A program made the position numbers and the translations under genes. 64,000 bases of DNA from Canibacter zhoujuaniae (lineage in GTDB: Bacteria; Actinomycetota; Actinomycetes; Actinomycetales; Microbacteriaceae). The notes under the pieces are model-generated. The model saw nothing but the letters and a program-made list of their open reading frames with translations. It did not search any database and was not told the origin of the DNA. The stretch lies in NCBI RefSeq assembly GCF_011752005.1, contig NZ_JAAIJZ010000003.1, forward strand, positions 1-64,000, given 5' to 3'. How positions within the stretch are numbered: the first letter of the stretch is position 1; each line of letters opens with the position of its first letter. Positions 52,245 to 62,000 of the stretch are shown piece after piece.

Positions 52245-53078
52245 CTAGTCTAAACGCAAATGCTCAACATCCGCAGATGCGACAGCTACTGTGCGGCCGC
52301 GCTCATCACGCACTAGCAGCTCTCCAGCTGCTCCGAGACCGACTGCATACCCACTCAGGGTTTTACCGCCCGGCAGCAGTGCTCGCACCCGGCGTTTTAC
52401 TGAGGCGAGGTTTTGAGCGATCCGCCGTTGAAATGTTTGCGGATCGGCACCGGCCAATTCGATGCCTGAGAGCAGCTCTGCAACATAACGCTGCAGCAGC
52501 TCATCAGCCAGTGCATGGCCCTCTGGAGTCTCAAAACTCGTCGCAGAGAGTGGATTTTTGCCGAGCGCCTCAAGCGCAGTTTTTATACTGACACCGCCTT
52601 CAGCAGTCTGCGCTGGTGCGGTAAAAACGTTAACACCGGCGCCAAAAATTATTCCTCCGTTGCCGGTTGTTTCGCAAAGCACGCCACACAGTTTGGCACC
52701 CCCACGACGTTCCGCTAACTCATCTGTCTGCTCTGCAGGCAGAGACACAAGCACATCGTTTGGCCATTTAACAAAAACCTGCAACCATTTTGCGAGCGCC
52801 TGCGAGATTGCGTATCCGGCAAGCAGCGGAGCCCAACTAACCGGAGTCGCGACAGCCTGCCAATTAGGCGTGTAGACAGAAGTGGCTAACGCAACACCTG
52901 GCGGAGTCTGCCACACTCGATCCCGCCTGCCCCTGCCCGCTGTTTGATTAGTAGTGACCACCAGAAACGGTGACGGAGCTGCTTGCGTCGCGCTGATTTC
53001 TTTTGCAACATCGTTGGTTGAAGCGGCCGCTGGAAGAAAGTGGGTATCAATTAACTGCGATGTTTGTAGTAATTCCAC
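52245..53078 (-). CDS. birA: Biotin-[acetyl-CoA-carboxylase] ligase
   Basis: Attaches biotin to carboxyl-carrier proteins. The 277-residue monofunctional form has no DNA-binding domain. It has the STND segment near residue 20, the biotinyl-AMP loop AGRGRRDRVW near 48, KWPNDV near 104 and a C-terminal SH3-like domain. GTG 53078 is preceded by TAAACT seven bases upstream, so it is leaderless. Divergent from the carboxylase beta gene, which suits their shared biotin pathway. Confidence 0.94.
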   Translation of the reverse strand: MELLQTSQLIDTHFLPAAASTNDVAKEISATQAAPSPFLVVTTNQTAGRGRRDRVWQTPPGVALATSVYTPNWQAVATPVSWAPLLAGYAISQALAKWLQVFVKWPNDVLVSLPAEQTDELAERRGGAKLCGVLCETTGNGGIIFGAGVNVFTAPAQTAEGGVSIKTALEALGKNPLSATSFETPEGHALADELLQRYVAELLSGIELAGADPQTFQRRIAQNLASVKRRVRALLPGGKTLSGYAVGLGAAGELLVRDERGRTVAVASADVEHLRLD

Positions 53079-53126
53079 AACAAATAGTTTAAGTCGTAAG
53101 AGGATTATGCAGGTAGGATCGAAAAC

Positions 53127-54725
53127 GTGACTGAGGCAAATGCAACTCCAGATCTAACTACGACCGCTGGCCGCATTGCGGATCACCGCATTAAGTATCA
53201 GCAGGCGGTGGGCGACCGTGATGCCGCTGCCGCTGAAAAGCAGCACGCCCGCGGCAAGTTAACGGCGCGTGAGCGCATCAATGAGCTGCTCGATCCTGGC
53301 TCATTTGTTGAGTTTGATAAGTATGTGCGTCACCGCACGACCGCATTTGGGATGGAAAAGAATCGCCCCTTCGGTGATTCTGTGATCACCGGCGCTGGTG
53401 AGATTCACGGCCGTCAGGTGGTTGTGTATTCTCAAGATTTCACAACCTTTGGTGGCTCGCTCGGTGAGGTTGCGGGTGAGAAAATCGTGAAGGCGATGGA
53501 GTTCGCACTGAAAACCGGTGTGCCGATCATTGGTCTCTTGGATTCTGGCGGCGCACGTATTCAAGAGGGCGTTGTCTCACTATCGAAGTATGCCCAAATT
53601 TTTAAACGGAACACGATGTGTTCGGGTGTGATTCCGCAAATTTCGATTGTGATGGGGCCTTCTGCAGGCGGCGCCGTCTATTCTCCCGCTCTCACCGACT
53701 TTGTAATTATGGTCGACAAATCCAGCCACATGTTCGTCACCGGGCCTGACGTGATTAAAACCGTAACCGGTGAGGATGTCGGTTTTGAAGAGCTCGGCGG
53801 GGCTGCCACCCACAACCAGACCTCCGGAGTCTCACACTATCTGGCAGCAGACGAACAAGACGCGCTCGATTACGCACGCACTCTTGTGAGTTATCTGCCA
53901 GATAACAATCTGGCAGAGGCTCCTATCTATGACACAGACACCGCATATCAAATCACTGAGGCGGATCGTCGACTAAACAATCTGATCCCCGACAGCCCGA
54001 ATCAACCCTACGATATGAAGGTGGTTATCGAGTCGGTGCTCGACGGAGGCGACTTCTTAGAAGTGCAGCCGCTGTTTGCACCGAACATGGTTATCGGTTT
54101 TGGGCGGATCGAAGGTCGCACTGTTGGCATTGTGGCAAACCAACCAAATCAGATGGCAGGCACACTGAACATCGATGCATCTGAAAAAGCCGCACGATTT
54201 GTACGCTTCTGTGACGCATTCTCTATTCCGATTCTGACCCTGGTTGATGTGCCCGGATACCTGCCGGGCACCGATCAGGAATACAACGGTGTGATCCGGC
54301 GCGGCGCGAAACTGCTTTACGCGTATGCTGAGGCGACAGTCCCTCTGGTTACCATCATTACTCGAAAAGCTTACGGCGGAGCCTACATTGTGATGGGTTC
54401 AAAGCAGATGGGCGCAGACTTCAACATTGCCTGGCCGACAGCTGAAATCGCGGTAATGGGTGGTGCTGGCGCTGTGAATATTCTCTATCGCAAAGAGCTT
54501 AAGGCGGCTCAGGACGCTGGCGAAGATGTCGAGGCGCTGCGCACTGAACTTACGGCAAAATACACCGCTGAGGTGACCAGCCCATTCTTAGCCGCCGAGC
54601 GTGGCGAGATAGACAATGTGCTCGAGCCTGCTGGCACAAGACTTGCGGTGCTGAAAGCCTTACGCGGCCTGCGCGGTAAGCGCGCACATATGCCGAAAAA
54701 GAAGCACGGCAATATTCCGCTGTAG
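53127..54725 (+). CDS. Acyl-CoA carboxylase carboxyltransferase (beta) subunit
   Basis: Transfers carboxyl from biotin to acetyl- or propionyl-CoA. The 532-residue product has the typical carboxyltransferase halves with LLDSGGARIQEGV near residue 133, MGPSAGGAVYSPALTDF near 178 and GGAYIVMGSKQMGAD near 420. It belongs to the AccD/PccB group; substrate cannot be told. GTG 53127 is preceded by TAGGAT seven bases upstream. The epsilon-like gene follows by 14 bases; the biotin-carrying alpha subunit is not in the window. Confidence 0.95.
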   Translation: MTEANATPDLTTTAGRIADHRIKYQQAVGDRDAAAAEKQHARGKLTARERINELLDPGSFVEFDKYVRHRTTAFGMEKNRPFGDSVITGAGEIHGRQVVVYSQDFTTFGGSLGEVAGEKIVKAMEFALKTGVPIIGLLDSGGARIQEGVVSLSKYAQIFKRNTMCSGVIPQISIVMGPSAGGAVYSPALTDFVIMVDKSSHMFVTGPDVIKTVTGEDVGFEELGGAATHNQTSGVSHYLAADEQDALDYARTLVSYLPDNNLAEAPIYDTDTAYQITEADRRLNNLIPDSPNQPYDMKVVIESVLDGGDFLEVQPLFAPNMVIGFGRIEGRTVGIVANQPNQMAGTLNIDASEKAARFVRFCDAFSIPILTLVDVPGYLPGTDQEYNGVIRRGAKLLYAYAEATVPLVTIITRKAYGGAYIVMGSKQMGADFNIAWPTAEIAVMGGAGAVNILYRKELKAAQDAGEDVEALRTELTAKYTAEVTSPFLAAERGEIDNVLEPAGTRLAVLKALRGLRGKRAHMPKKKHGNIPL

Positions 54726-54739
54726 GGTGTCAGATTACG

Positions 54740-55027
54740 ATGAGCGAATTTAGTTTTGAGCATCTCCCGCCGAGCGCTGCCGACCGTGATGCGGCGAAGC
54801 GCTCCGAACTCTCGGTTGATGACGCCGTGCACGCCGCAGAGTTTGAGTTTGTTACTCGAAATCTTTCAGTGCACGAAAAAGTCGCGGTGGTAGCCGCACT
54901 CCACACGCTGCGCAGTGAAGAGAGCGGGCGTGTGCGTCACCGTGCGCGCATAGAGCGCGAACCGTGGCGCAGGTCGCAACGCAAGGTGCGCAATATGGAA
55001 GACTTCAACAGGCTTGGCGAACGCTAA
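54740..55027 (+). CDS. Acyl-CoA carboxylase epsilon subunit-like protein
   Basis: A 95-residue basic protein that follows the carboxyltransferase gene. The segment VTRNLSVHEKVAVVAALHTL and a late W-R-R-S-Q-R-K-V-R match the layout of actinobacterial AccE subunits, which stabilise the carboxylase complex. The N-terminal 35 residues are unlike the family, and there is no other evidence for its role. Confidence 0.68.
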   Translation: MSEFSFEHLPPSAADRDAAKRSELSVDDAVHAAEFEFVTRNLSVHEKVAVVAALHTLRSEESGRVRHRARIEREPWRRSQRKVRNMEDFNRLGER

Positions 55028-55034
55028 CCACACA

Positions 55035-55064
55035 TTGATACTGCTAGCTATACTCGGCTATGGT
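55035..55064 (+). promoter_or_regulatory. Promoter of mscL
   Basis: TTGATA (55035-55040), an 18-base spacer and TATGGT (55059-55064), followed by an AAAGGA ribosome binding site and the mscL ATG at 55099. Confidence 0.5.
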
Positions 55065-55098
55065 CAGGTTAGCAAACTGTGAAAGGAATTAAATAATT

Positions 55099-55491
55099 AT
55101 GCTTAAGGGCTTCAAAGACTTTATTTTGCGCGGCAATGTTGTAGAGCTTGCTGTTGCGGTGATTATTGCTGGCGCGTTTGGCCCGATCGTTGAGAACTTC
55201 ACGACTCAGCTGCTAAACCTGATCGGGGCCATTTTTGGCGCACCGAACTTCGACTCGCTGGGCGCCTTCACCATAAACGGTGCCGAGATTATGCCGGGCA
55301 CCATTCTCACCGCCATCGTAAACTTCCTTATTGTTGCCGCTGTGATCTACTTCCTCGTGATCACCCCGATGAATAAGGTAAATGATCGTCTAGCTGCAAA
55401 GAAGGGTGTTGTCGAGCCCGAAGGTGAGGCGGGGCCAACACAGGAAGAGCTCTTAAAGCAGATACGCGACCTACTCGCGAACAAACAGTAA
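55099..55491 (+). CDS. mscL: Large-conductance mechanosensitive channel
   Basis: Homopentameric channel that opens under membrane tension during osmotic downshock. The 130-residue product has the amphipathic N-terminus LKGFKDFILRGNVVELAVAVIIAGAFG (first span), a periplasmic loop and a second span (about residues 74-95). A charged C-terminal helix closes it. Followed by a strong terminator. Confidence 0.97.
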   Translation: MLKGFKDFILRGNVVELAVAVIIAGAFGPIVENFTTQLLNLIGAIFGAPNFDSLGAFTINGAEIMPGTILTAIVNFLIVAAVIYFLVITPMNKVNDRLAAKKGVVEPEGEAGPTQEELLKQIRDLLANKQ

Positions 55492-55504
55492 AAACTGCTT
55501 TACG

Positions 55505-55547
55505 AATATGGTGCGGCCAGGGGTGATTTGGTCGCACCATATTTTTT
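55505..55547 (+). terminator. Terminator after mscL
   Basis: A perfect 11-bp stem (55505-55515 with 55533-55543, AATATGGTGCG/CGCACCATATT), then a T run. It also faces the end of the opposing membrane-protein gene nine bases further on. Confidence 0.88.
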
Positions 55548-55555
55548 ACTGACCA

Positions 55556-56146
55556 TCACTCTTTAACCCGGCAACAAATGCCGGTTTGTAAAACGATGAC
55601 AGCTGCAGCAAATAAAACACCCACCGTCCACCAGGCATACTGGGCATCAGCGCCCACAAAAGCGATAACCGCATACAAAAGATTAGATTTAGGGTTAATA
55701 ATCAGAGGAATAAAAATAAAAATAATTCCACAGCTTGCAGCAATCCAGTAGTCCATAAGAACTGTAGCAATCACCGCAATACTCATTATGCCAAGCGCTG
55801 CACGCAACGGCGCAAAGGCGTCTAGTGACCCCTGAGCACCCAATAGCCAAGCGACCAACAGAAGCGCTACACCAACACAGCCGCTCAGCATGAGGAACTG
55901 AATTACGCGGTTAAACCCCAGTCTTCTCGCAGTGAAGATCTCAAGCCAAGCATTTTGCGAAGTCAGAGTGATAGCGCTAGCGAAACCCACAAGCGACTGT
56001 GCAAAAACGCTTAAAGGCAGAGCGATAGCTGAATGGTCGCGATGCATAACAAACGCTGGTCTGCCCCAGTAAATCAGTGAAAACTCTAACAGAAAAACAG
56101 TTACCGCTATCAGCCAAAAGCTCCTGCTGCGCAAAAACAGCTTCAT
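55556..56146 (-). CDS. ABC-cassette membrane protein 2 (unknown family)
   Basis: The 196-residue product is almost entirely hydrophobic with about five membrane spans and a short basic C-terminal end. Its first four bases overlap the end of the gene before it. No family is recognised; the size and position suggest an ABC-2-type permease half. The fourth gene of a cassette with a secreted protein, an ATPase and another membrane protein. Confidence 0.72.
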   Translation of the reverse strand: MKLFLRSRSFWLIAVTVFLLEFSLIYWGRPAFVMHRDHSAIALPLSVFAQSLVGFASAITLTSQNAWLEIFTARRLGFNRVIQFLMLSGCVGVALLLVAWLLGAQGSLDAFAPLRAALGIMSIAVIATVLMDYWIAASCGIIFIFIPLIINPKSNLLYAVIAFVGADAQYAWWTVGVLFAAAVIVLQTGICCRVKE

Positions 56147-57417
56147 AGCGATCCAAAATCTGATTTATTCCAGGCGCAGTTTTGCATATTATATGTATGC
56201 TCAGCAACCCATTTTTTAGCGTCCTTAATCGGCAATGAATGCAGCCAGTTTAAACGATCGATCTCGGCCTTACTCGCACCTCCAACATTAGATGGCAACT
56301 GTCTAAGATCAGCAAGCCAAGCAGCAACTACTACATCACCAGCAAGCCCTAACTCACCAGAGAATGGCTCACAATTAGTTATTTGATTCAGCCAAATAAC
56401 GTCCACCGAGTCCTCAAACATGGGTCTTGAAGCTATGCTTAGCGGAACGGTACCTTTAGGCAAATCCGAATAATCAAAATCATCATCGGTCAGCTGACGC
56501 AGTGAGTCGAATCGCAAATCTGATTCCGAAAACAACTCTGAGATTCTTCCCCACCCGGCAGCAATCTCAGCACCTAAGGGTTCATATTCTTCAATGAGCG
56601 TTAGTTTAAACCCTGTTCGCGGATCAGTAACAGTTACCATTTTCGGCTGATTGGCTAGCATCGGACTATTGTTAGTTTTTACCGTTGCAAAACCAACAAT
56701 CAAAACCGGCACGGCAAGTAGCGCAAAGGTTGTGAGCCGCAGAGTTTTGCGCGACCCTCGCACAAGGTAATAAACCACGAGCAAGGCTAAAATGTAACCG
56801 CCCACTATAAGCAACTGGCCACTATAAAACAGCGGGTTAGGTACTGTTACCGCAAAACCATCCTGATAGTTCATCGGGCTCAGCCACAATAAAGACCTGA
56901 TTTGCCAAAAATAGTTTCGAGATACATATATAGCCAATGCAACTGCGCCGGCCAACGGTATCGCAGCCCAGTGTGAAATTAGAGCAGCAACTGTATGCCC
57001 TATAGCTAAATAAAGCAGGCAGACAAACAGCGCCATCAACACCGCCGGCCACACTGGTGTACCCCTTAAAGATAGAGACACACCACGCAGTAATAAAACT
57101 AAAAAGGCCACCATCGAAGCTACTAGAAGCCAGAACGCATCAGCCAATATCTGTAACGCTCTTACTGCCGCCACCGAACGCACGGCTGCAGCTTCTGTTT
57201 CATGCATTTTTTGTCTTTTGCTGCGCAAACCACTCCAAGCGGCTAAACAGCAAATAAGCGGAGCAATATAGGCCTGCGCCGCAAGCATTTCAGTGGTGAC
57301 GCTAGTCCAAGTCGCTAACCACTTATACGAGTTAGAAACCGCAAACACTACTGCAACCGCATAAATAACGAAGGCACCATATTTAAACGGTGATGTGCGC
57401 AGTTCAAGGGATAACAT
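56143..57417 (-). CDS. ABC-cassette membrane protein 1 with large soluble C-terminal domain
   Basis: The 424-residue product has seven predicted membrane spans in residues 10-240, then a soluble domain of about 185 residues. That domain is rich in acidic and aromatic residues, with two cysteines (TNCEPF and QNCAWN). With seven spans and an inside N-terminus, the soluble domain would lie outside. No domain family is recognised. It starts 14 bases before the ATPase gene stops, so it is translationally coupled. Probable permease of the cassette. Confidence 0.75.
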   Translation of the reverse strand: MLSLELRTSPFKYGAFVIYAVAVVFAVSNSYKWLATWTSVTTEMLAAQAYIAPLICCLAAWSGLRSKRQKMHETEAAAVRSVAAVRALQILADAFWLLVASMVAFLVLLLRGVSLSLRGTPVWPAVLMALFVCLLYLAIGHTVAALISHWAAIPLAGAVALAIYVSRNYFWQIRSLLWLSPMNYQDGFAVTVPNPLFYSGQLLIVGGYILALLVVYYLVRGSRKTLRLTTFALLAVPVLIVGFATVKTNNSPMLANQPKMVTVTDPRTGFKLTLIEEYEPLGAEIAAGWGRISELFSESDLRFDSLRQLTDDDFDYSDLPKGTVPLSIASRPMFEDSVDVIWLNQITNCEPFSGELGLAGDVVVAAWLADLRQLPSNVGGASKAEIDRLNWLHSLPIKDAKKWVAEHTYNMQNCAWNKSDFGSL

Positions 57418-58216
57418 TTGTCTCCCCTCTATCTTTGGAAATTACTTTCAGATATCCCTTCTCAAGCGGAGTTATTTCTGCGTTGCGTAATGTTGCATCT
57501 AACAGATCGGTTTGCGCCTGTGCTTCAAGCTCTGCTGGGGTGCCTGTAAAACAGTTCTGACCGGCTTCAAGAATTGTTATTTTCTGGGCGAGAAATCGCA
57601 CATCTTCAACCAGATGGGAGCTTAAAATAACTGCGCTAGTTTCTGCTAAATCACTTATCAGTTTTCTAAACTTCACCCGCTGCTCAGGGTCAAGACCAGT
57701 TGTTGGTTCATCCAGAATTAATAGTTTTGGGCTGTGAACAATTGCTTGAGCGATTCCTGCTCGCCTTCGCATGCCACCTGAGAGCTGCCCCATCTTCTTA
57801 CTGCGAAGCTCAGTAATGCCAACCCGTTCGAGCGCAAGTTCCGCACAGGTTCTTGCTGTAGCTGAAGGAAGCCCTTTCAGCCAAGCCGCGTAGGCAACAA
57901 ATTCCAACACAGTAAAACTTGGCACGTAACCAAACTGCTGCGGTAAATAGCCAACATCCGACATAAGCAGCTGTCTTTCGCGGCGCAGGAAAGGGTTGAA
58001 CCCGAGCACTTGAATCTCACCAGTACGCAACCTCACCGTCCCAAGGATGGTTTTCATGAGGGTTGATTTTCCCGCACCGTTTCTACCGATAAGCGCGGTT
58101 ATCTCATCATTGGCAACAAAATCTAAACCCTGTATTTGAGGTTTTCCTATGCGCCTATAAGAAGCTGCTGCTCCGATAATCTCGACTATCGGAGCAGCAG
58201 CCACTTTAGCAACCAA
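57404..58216 (-). CDS. ABC transporter ATP-binding protein
   Basis: The 270-residue product has Walker A GRNGAGKSTL near residue 44, a Q-loop LPQQFGY, signature LSGGMRRR near 142, Walker B LLILDEPTTGLDP near 165 and H-loop LSSHLVED. It is the CcmA/NatA-like type used with ABC-2 permeases. The signature is LSGGM, as in drug/peptide efflux ATPases. It overlaps the secreted-protein gene by 11 bases and the permease gene by 14. Confidence 0.93.
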   Translation of the reverse strand: MVAKVAAAPIVEIIGAAASYRRIGKPQIQGLDFVANDEITALIGRNGAGKSTLMKTILGTVRLRTGEIQVLGFNPFLRRERQLLMSDVGYLPQQFGYVPSFTVLEFVAYAAWLKGLPSATARTCAELALERVGITELRSKKMGQLSGGMRRRAGIAQAIVHSPKLLILDEPTTGLDPEQRVKFRKLISDLAETSAVILSSHLVEDVRFLAQKITILEAGQNCFTGTPAELEAQAQTDLLDATLRNAEITPLEKGYLKVISKDRGETNVIP

Positions 58217-58670
58217 TTTTTACACCTAACTTTGACTCGGAGAAAACCCAGTCACCGATTTGAGTTTTATTTTGTAAGCGGATTTGTGCAAAATAATTTG
58301 CCGCTACACCAATTTGTGCTGGGAAGCAGCTCGACAGGCTGAGTCCGCCGTTACCAAAGACTGCATCTGCGCTAGTGCCACCAACATATGGGTGCCACCA
58401 TCCCTCTTGCTTATGCAGCTCAAGCACGGCCACCCTATTGTCTGAATCATGGCAGGGGCCCCAACCTCCCGAGACAGAGAGCTTGGCACCTGATTTCACC
58501 GGCTGCCCGACTCTTACCATGCACCAAAGAGAGTAACCGGAGGCAGCGGATGCTGCATTCACTCCCATCAAAGAAGTGGCAATGGAGCAAACTGCTAACA
58601 GACTTACTAGAAGAGTTTTGAATTTATTTTTTTGTTTGTTATTGGGTTTTGAAATCGTTTGTGTGTACAT
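58206..58670 (-). CDS. Secreted four-cysteine protein of ABC cassette
   Basis: The 154-residue product has a basic N-terminus (NKQKNKFKT), a hydrophobic core and a likely signal-peptidase site near residue 43 (AASA). The mature part is about 111 residues with four cysteines; the last residue is Cys, in GVKIGC. It is rich in Gly, Ser, Trp and Tyr-like aromatics. No family is recognised. It heads the overlapping cassette and lies next to AT-rich control DNA. It could be a secreted toxin/bacteriocin or an extracytoplasmic accessory of the ABC transporter. Confidence 0.72.
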   Translation of the reverse strand: MYTQTISKPNNKQKNKFKTLLVSLLAVCSIATSLMGVNAASAASGYSLWCMVRVGQPVKSGAKLSVSGGWGPCHDSDNRVAVLELHKQEGWWHPYVGGTSADAVFGNGGLSLSSCFPAQIGVAANYFAQIRLQNKTQIGDWVFSESKLGVKIGC

Positions 58671-58854
58671 GATTACCCACCGATATTGATCGTCGTTGAT
58701 TATTTTGGGGTATCACAGTATATTGCTGCGACTTAGCAAAAAATTTGCTATCGAAGTGCCTCATATTAAATTTTTGACAAAGGTAGCACGCCTTAACAAG
58801 AAAAGCAAATATTAATTGCTTATGCAATTATAGATCTACATTAGAGTGCGTAAT
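58671..58854 (-). promoter_or_regulatory. AT-rich control region of the ABC cassette
   Basis: About 180 bases, visibly more AT-rich than the flanks, upstream of the secreted-protein gene. It holds a perfect 7+7 inverted repeat with a 3-base spacer (58734-58750, TAGCAAA/TTTGCTA), a candidate operator, plus TATACT on the minus strand close to it as a possible -10. The exact promoter is unresolved. Confidence 0.4.
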
Positions 58855-59091
58855 CTAGTGGGTTTTCCCGTAATGAGGCGGCACCTCTGCCCGCAAACGT
58901 GCCGCATTCTCAGACTTCTCATTCCCACCAAAAGACTGATCACCCCAGGTTTCTGGGCGATCCGCAAGCGGCTGCGAGTCTAGCGCACCGAGCGTCGGAG
59001 CGTCATCTACGTAAGCAGGTGTCGGGCGCGTCACGCGGCGACTTTTGCGTCCCTGCCGCTCTGCGCTCTCAGACTGCCCTGCCTTAGTCAT
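58855..59091 (-). CDS. 78-residue conserved-looking protein overlapping helicase end
   Basis: A hydrophilic protein, first basic (QGRKSRRVTRP), then acidic and Gly/Asn-rich. The ATG at 59091 lies eight bases inside the end of the helicase-like gene (ATGACTAA), so it is translated by coupling. The longer open frame to 59250 is antisense-like noise in the helicase gene. Function unknown; coupling implies a partner of the helicase-like protein. Confidence 0.6.
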   Translation of the reverse strand: MTKAGQSESAERQGRKSRRVTRPTPAYVDDAPTLGALDSQPLADRPETWGDQSFGGNEKSENAARLRAEVPPHYGKTH

Positions 59092-62000
59092 CGGTGGCTG
59101 ATTCTTCCGTTTCTGAAGAATCTTCCGCTGCTGCGGCAGCTTCCACAGCACCTGCAGAGTGCTGGTCTTCAGACCCATCCTCCGCTCCCTGAGCGGTTTC
59201 AGTTGCGCTGTCAGACACCTCAGTTTCAGTTTCAGCAACAGTGGTGGCAAATTCAGCTACCGCCGCCGCTCCGGCTGCGCGCTCCTCAAAGATAGTGGCT
59301 GTGTCATTTTCAACAACATTCACGATCTCTGTTTCGGTATATGCGACAGTCTCCTGCTCTGCCAGCCGTTCGCGAGCAGCAGCGGTTTCGCGATCCCAAC
59401 CGATGATGCCCGCCACGCGCTCCGCAACCTCTTGTGGGTCGCTGAACAGGTCGAAGCTCTGCACCCGCTGATAGTGCCACCCGAGACGACGCAAAAGCGC
59501 CGGGCGCAAACGCAGAGTGTGCCTCATACTCTCATCTTCGCCGCTGAAATCGATGTCAATCGCAATCGCGCGATCACCCAACGCCGCCGCAATCGGAATC
59601 ACACCCTGATAGTTCAAAGCCACCTTCAGACCCAAGCGATGCAGCCGTTCTGCCAGCTCAGCAACCATAGAGTCAGGCTCTGCTGGCAGCGTTGCCTCAA
59701 TCTCCGGAGCCGGTTCAGCTCCCAGCACGGCAGCCAGCTGATGCACACCGTAACGAGGATTGATGCTCTCAAGATGCTGCGCTCTGAAACAGCTGACAAC
59801 AGTCATCGCACGACGGGCACGCGTCATCGCAACCGCGATAAGACGCTCACCGCCCGGCTGGCTGAGCGGGCCAAAATCAGACAGCACACGCCCGTGCGGC
59901 GTGCGCCCGTAACCAATCGAGAAAATCACGCGATCGCGGCTGAGCGCACTCGACTGTTCGATCGTCACAACCGTGAACGGCTCGGCGTGCTCACCCAACA
60001 GGAAGTCGCGCAACTCAGGACGTTTCGCAAAAGCAGACAGCACCGACTGCCACACACGCACAGCGTGTTTTGCGCTGGCGGTGACAACCATCAGCGACTC
60101 ATTCGGGCGCTCCTCAGCGTGCTTTAATACGAGAATAACTACACGCTCAACCTCAGCGTCGGTGCTTTCAACAGCGCCGCTTTCCGGATCTGGCAAGCCC
60201 TGACCGCCGCGCACATACTCATGCACAAGACTCGAACGGCCGAGGAAAGAACCTGCCCACGGCATCGACTCAATCTGACCCTCATAGAACTTCTCGTTCA
60301 CGAGTTTGGTGAGATCAGCCCCGCCCGCCCGATAGCTGCGCGTCAACTGCAGTTCTGGCAGCACCTTCCGCAGCGCACTGTAAACGCTCTCGGTGAGTGG
60401 CTGAGCGCCAGCTGCGACGCTATCTGTTTCACGCACACCGACCTCAAAGCTTGAGGGTTGCTGAATCACCGGATCGCCGAAAGCAACAACCTGCTTGGCG
60501 CGCCGAATAGCGCCAACAGCTTCAACCAGCGAGATGCCGGCAGCATCAACTATCAGCAGAGTGTCAAAGCGCATCTGCGAAGGCAGAAGCGACACCTCGT
60601 ACGGGCTCATCGCCCACACCGGCGCTAAAATACTCATCAGCGTTGGAGCAGTTTCTAAAAGAGCGGTCGGGCTTGCGCCACCAGCGCGCAAAGCCTCACG
60701 CAATGCCTTCGCCTCATTCCGGTGGTCTATCACTCCGACTCGCCAAATATCAGCCAACTGCGACGCAAGAATTGCGCCATTAGCACCCGCGTGCGCATCA
60801 TCAACGAGACGGAAATCAGACTCGAGACGCTCCACAACACCGGTATTTGCACTGAGCAGGGCGGGATTATTATGCAGCATCGTTTCCAGCGCGGTCTGCC
60901 ACCACGCCTGTTCTAACTCTGCCGCAACTTCATCGGCTGGCACATGGCGTGCTGACAGATCATCAAGCAGCTGCCCAAGATCAGCGTCACGCAACTGCTC
61001 CATGATCGCGGTGCGTTCCTGAATATTTTTAAGGACTTCGCTCTCCTGCGCAAGGGCGGAAATGCGATGTGCGAGAGCTGAAACTGAAAGGTTGCGTAAC
61101 CGCTGGTCATCGCTAGCTACACCCAGCACCGCATCAAGCTTTTCAAGGTCATCGTAGACACGCTCAAAGTTTGCTGCGACCTCAGCTAGGCCGAGCGGCA
61201 CCTCTTGGCGCGCACCAGGAATAGTGCAGTACCGATGCCACAGCACCCGCTGCTGTTGAATCGCCTTCAAACGCTCAAACATATCGTTTACGGTCACACC
61301 CGGCCGCACATACTCACGGGCTAGTTTCTTCAGGCGGCGGCGGTTTGCCGCTGACATAGTATCGTTTGCGGATCGCGGTGCGTGCGCCGCGATGACCTCA
61401 CTGAGCGACCGCTCATAAACCTCTGGCACGAAACGGTCTAGGGTCTCACGAATACCCTCAAACAGGCGAATGTAAATCCCCAGCTCGGTGATGCTTTCGT
61501 ATGGGCGCAGTGAAGTCTGCACAACCATTTCACCGGCTACTGAGTGCAGGCGCGGCAGCTTGGTTTCAGCCAAATCCACTGCACGCGAATAGGCGCTGCG
61601 CGCTTCTTCTGTGCTGTTAAAGCTCACCCCGTACCACGGTGAGTCTGCCGGCCCGTAATCAAATTGACCAAGTCGCGCTGCCTCTATCAAAGCATCCGCA
61701 ACAGCGCTGCGATCAAGCGCCAGTGACTGCAGCGCGGACTGGCTCAAGCGCACAGTTGTCTGTGGCGCGTTGGGAAGCATCGAAAGTTTCGCCAGCTCTC
61801 GCAGCGCCGTTAACGGTGTCACGTTTAGCTGTTTGTCTTCGGTATCAAGCGCATCGCGATAATCAATCAGCAGATTGCGCAGGCGCACCAACGCCTGATC
61901 AACGTCAACAGCTGGTTGTTGGTTGCTGACCTCATTTCTGCGAATCGCCTCCACAAGTGAGCGACGCAGCCGTCGTGGGGTCACGGCGAGACCGCCCAGA

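Noticed and set aside
59159..60127. 322-codon frame antisense to the helicase-like gene
   Set aside because: High Arg, His and Gln content and no start signal; the opposite strand encodes the long protein.
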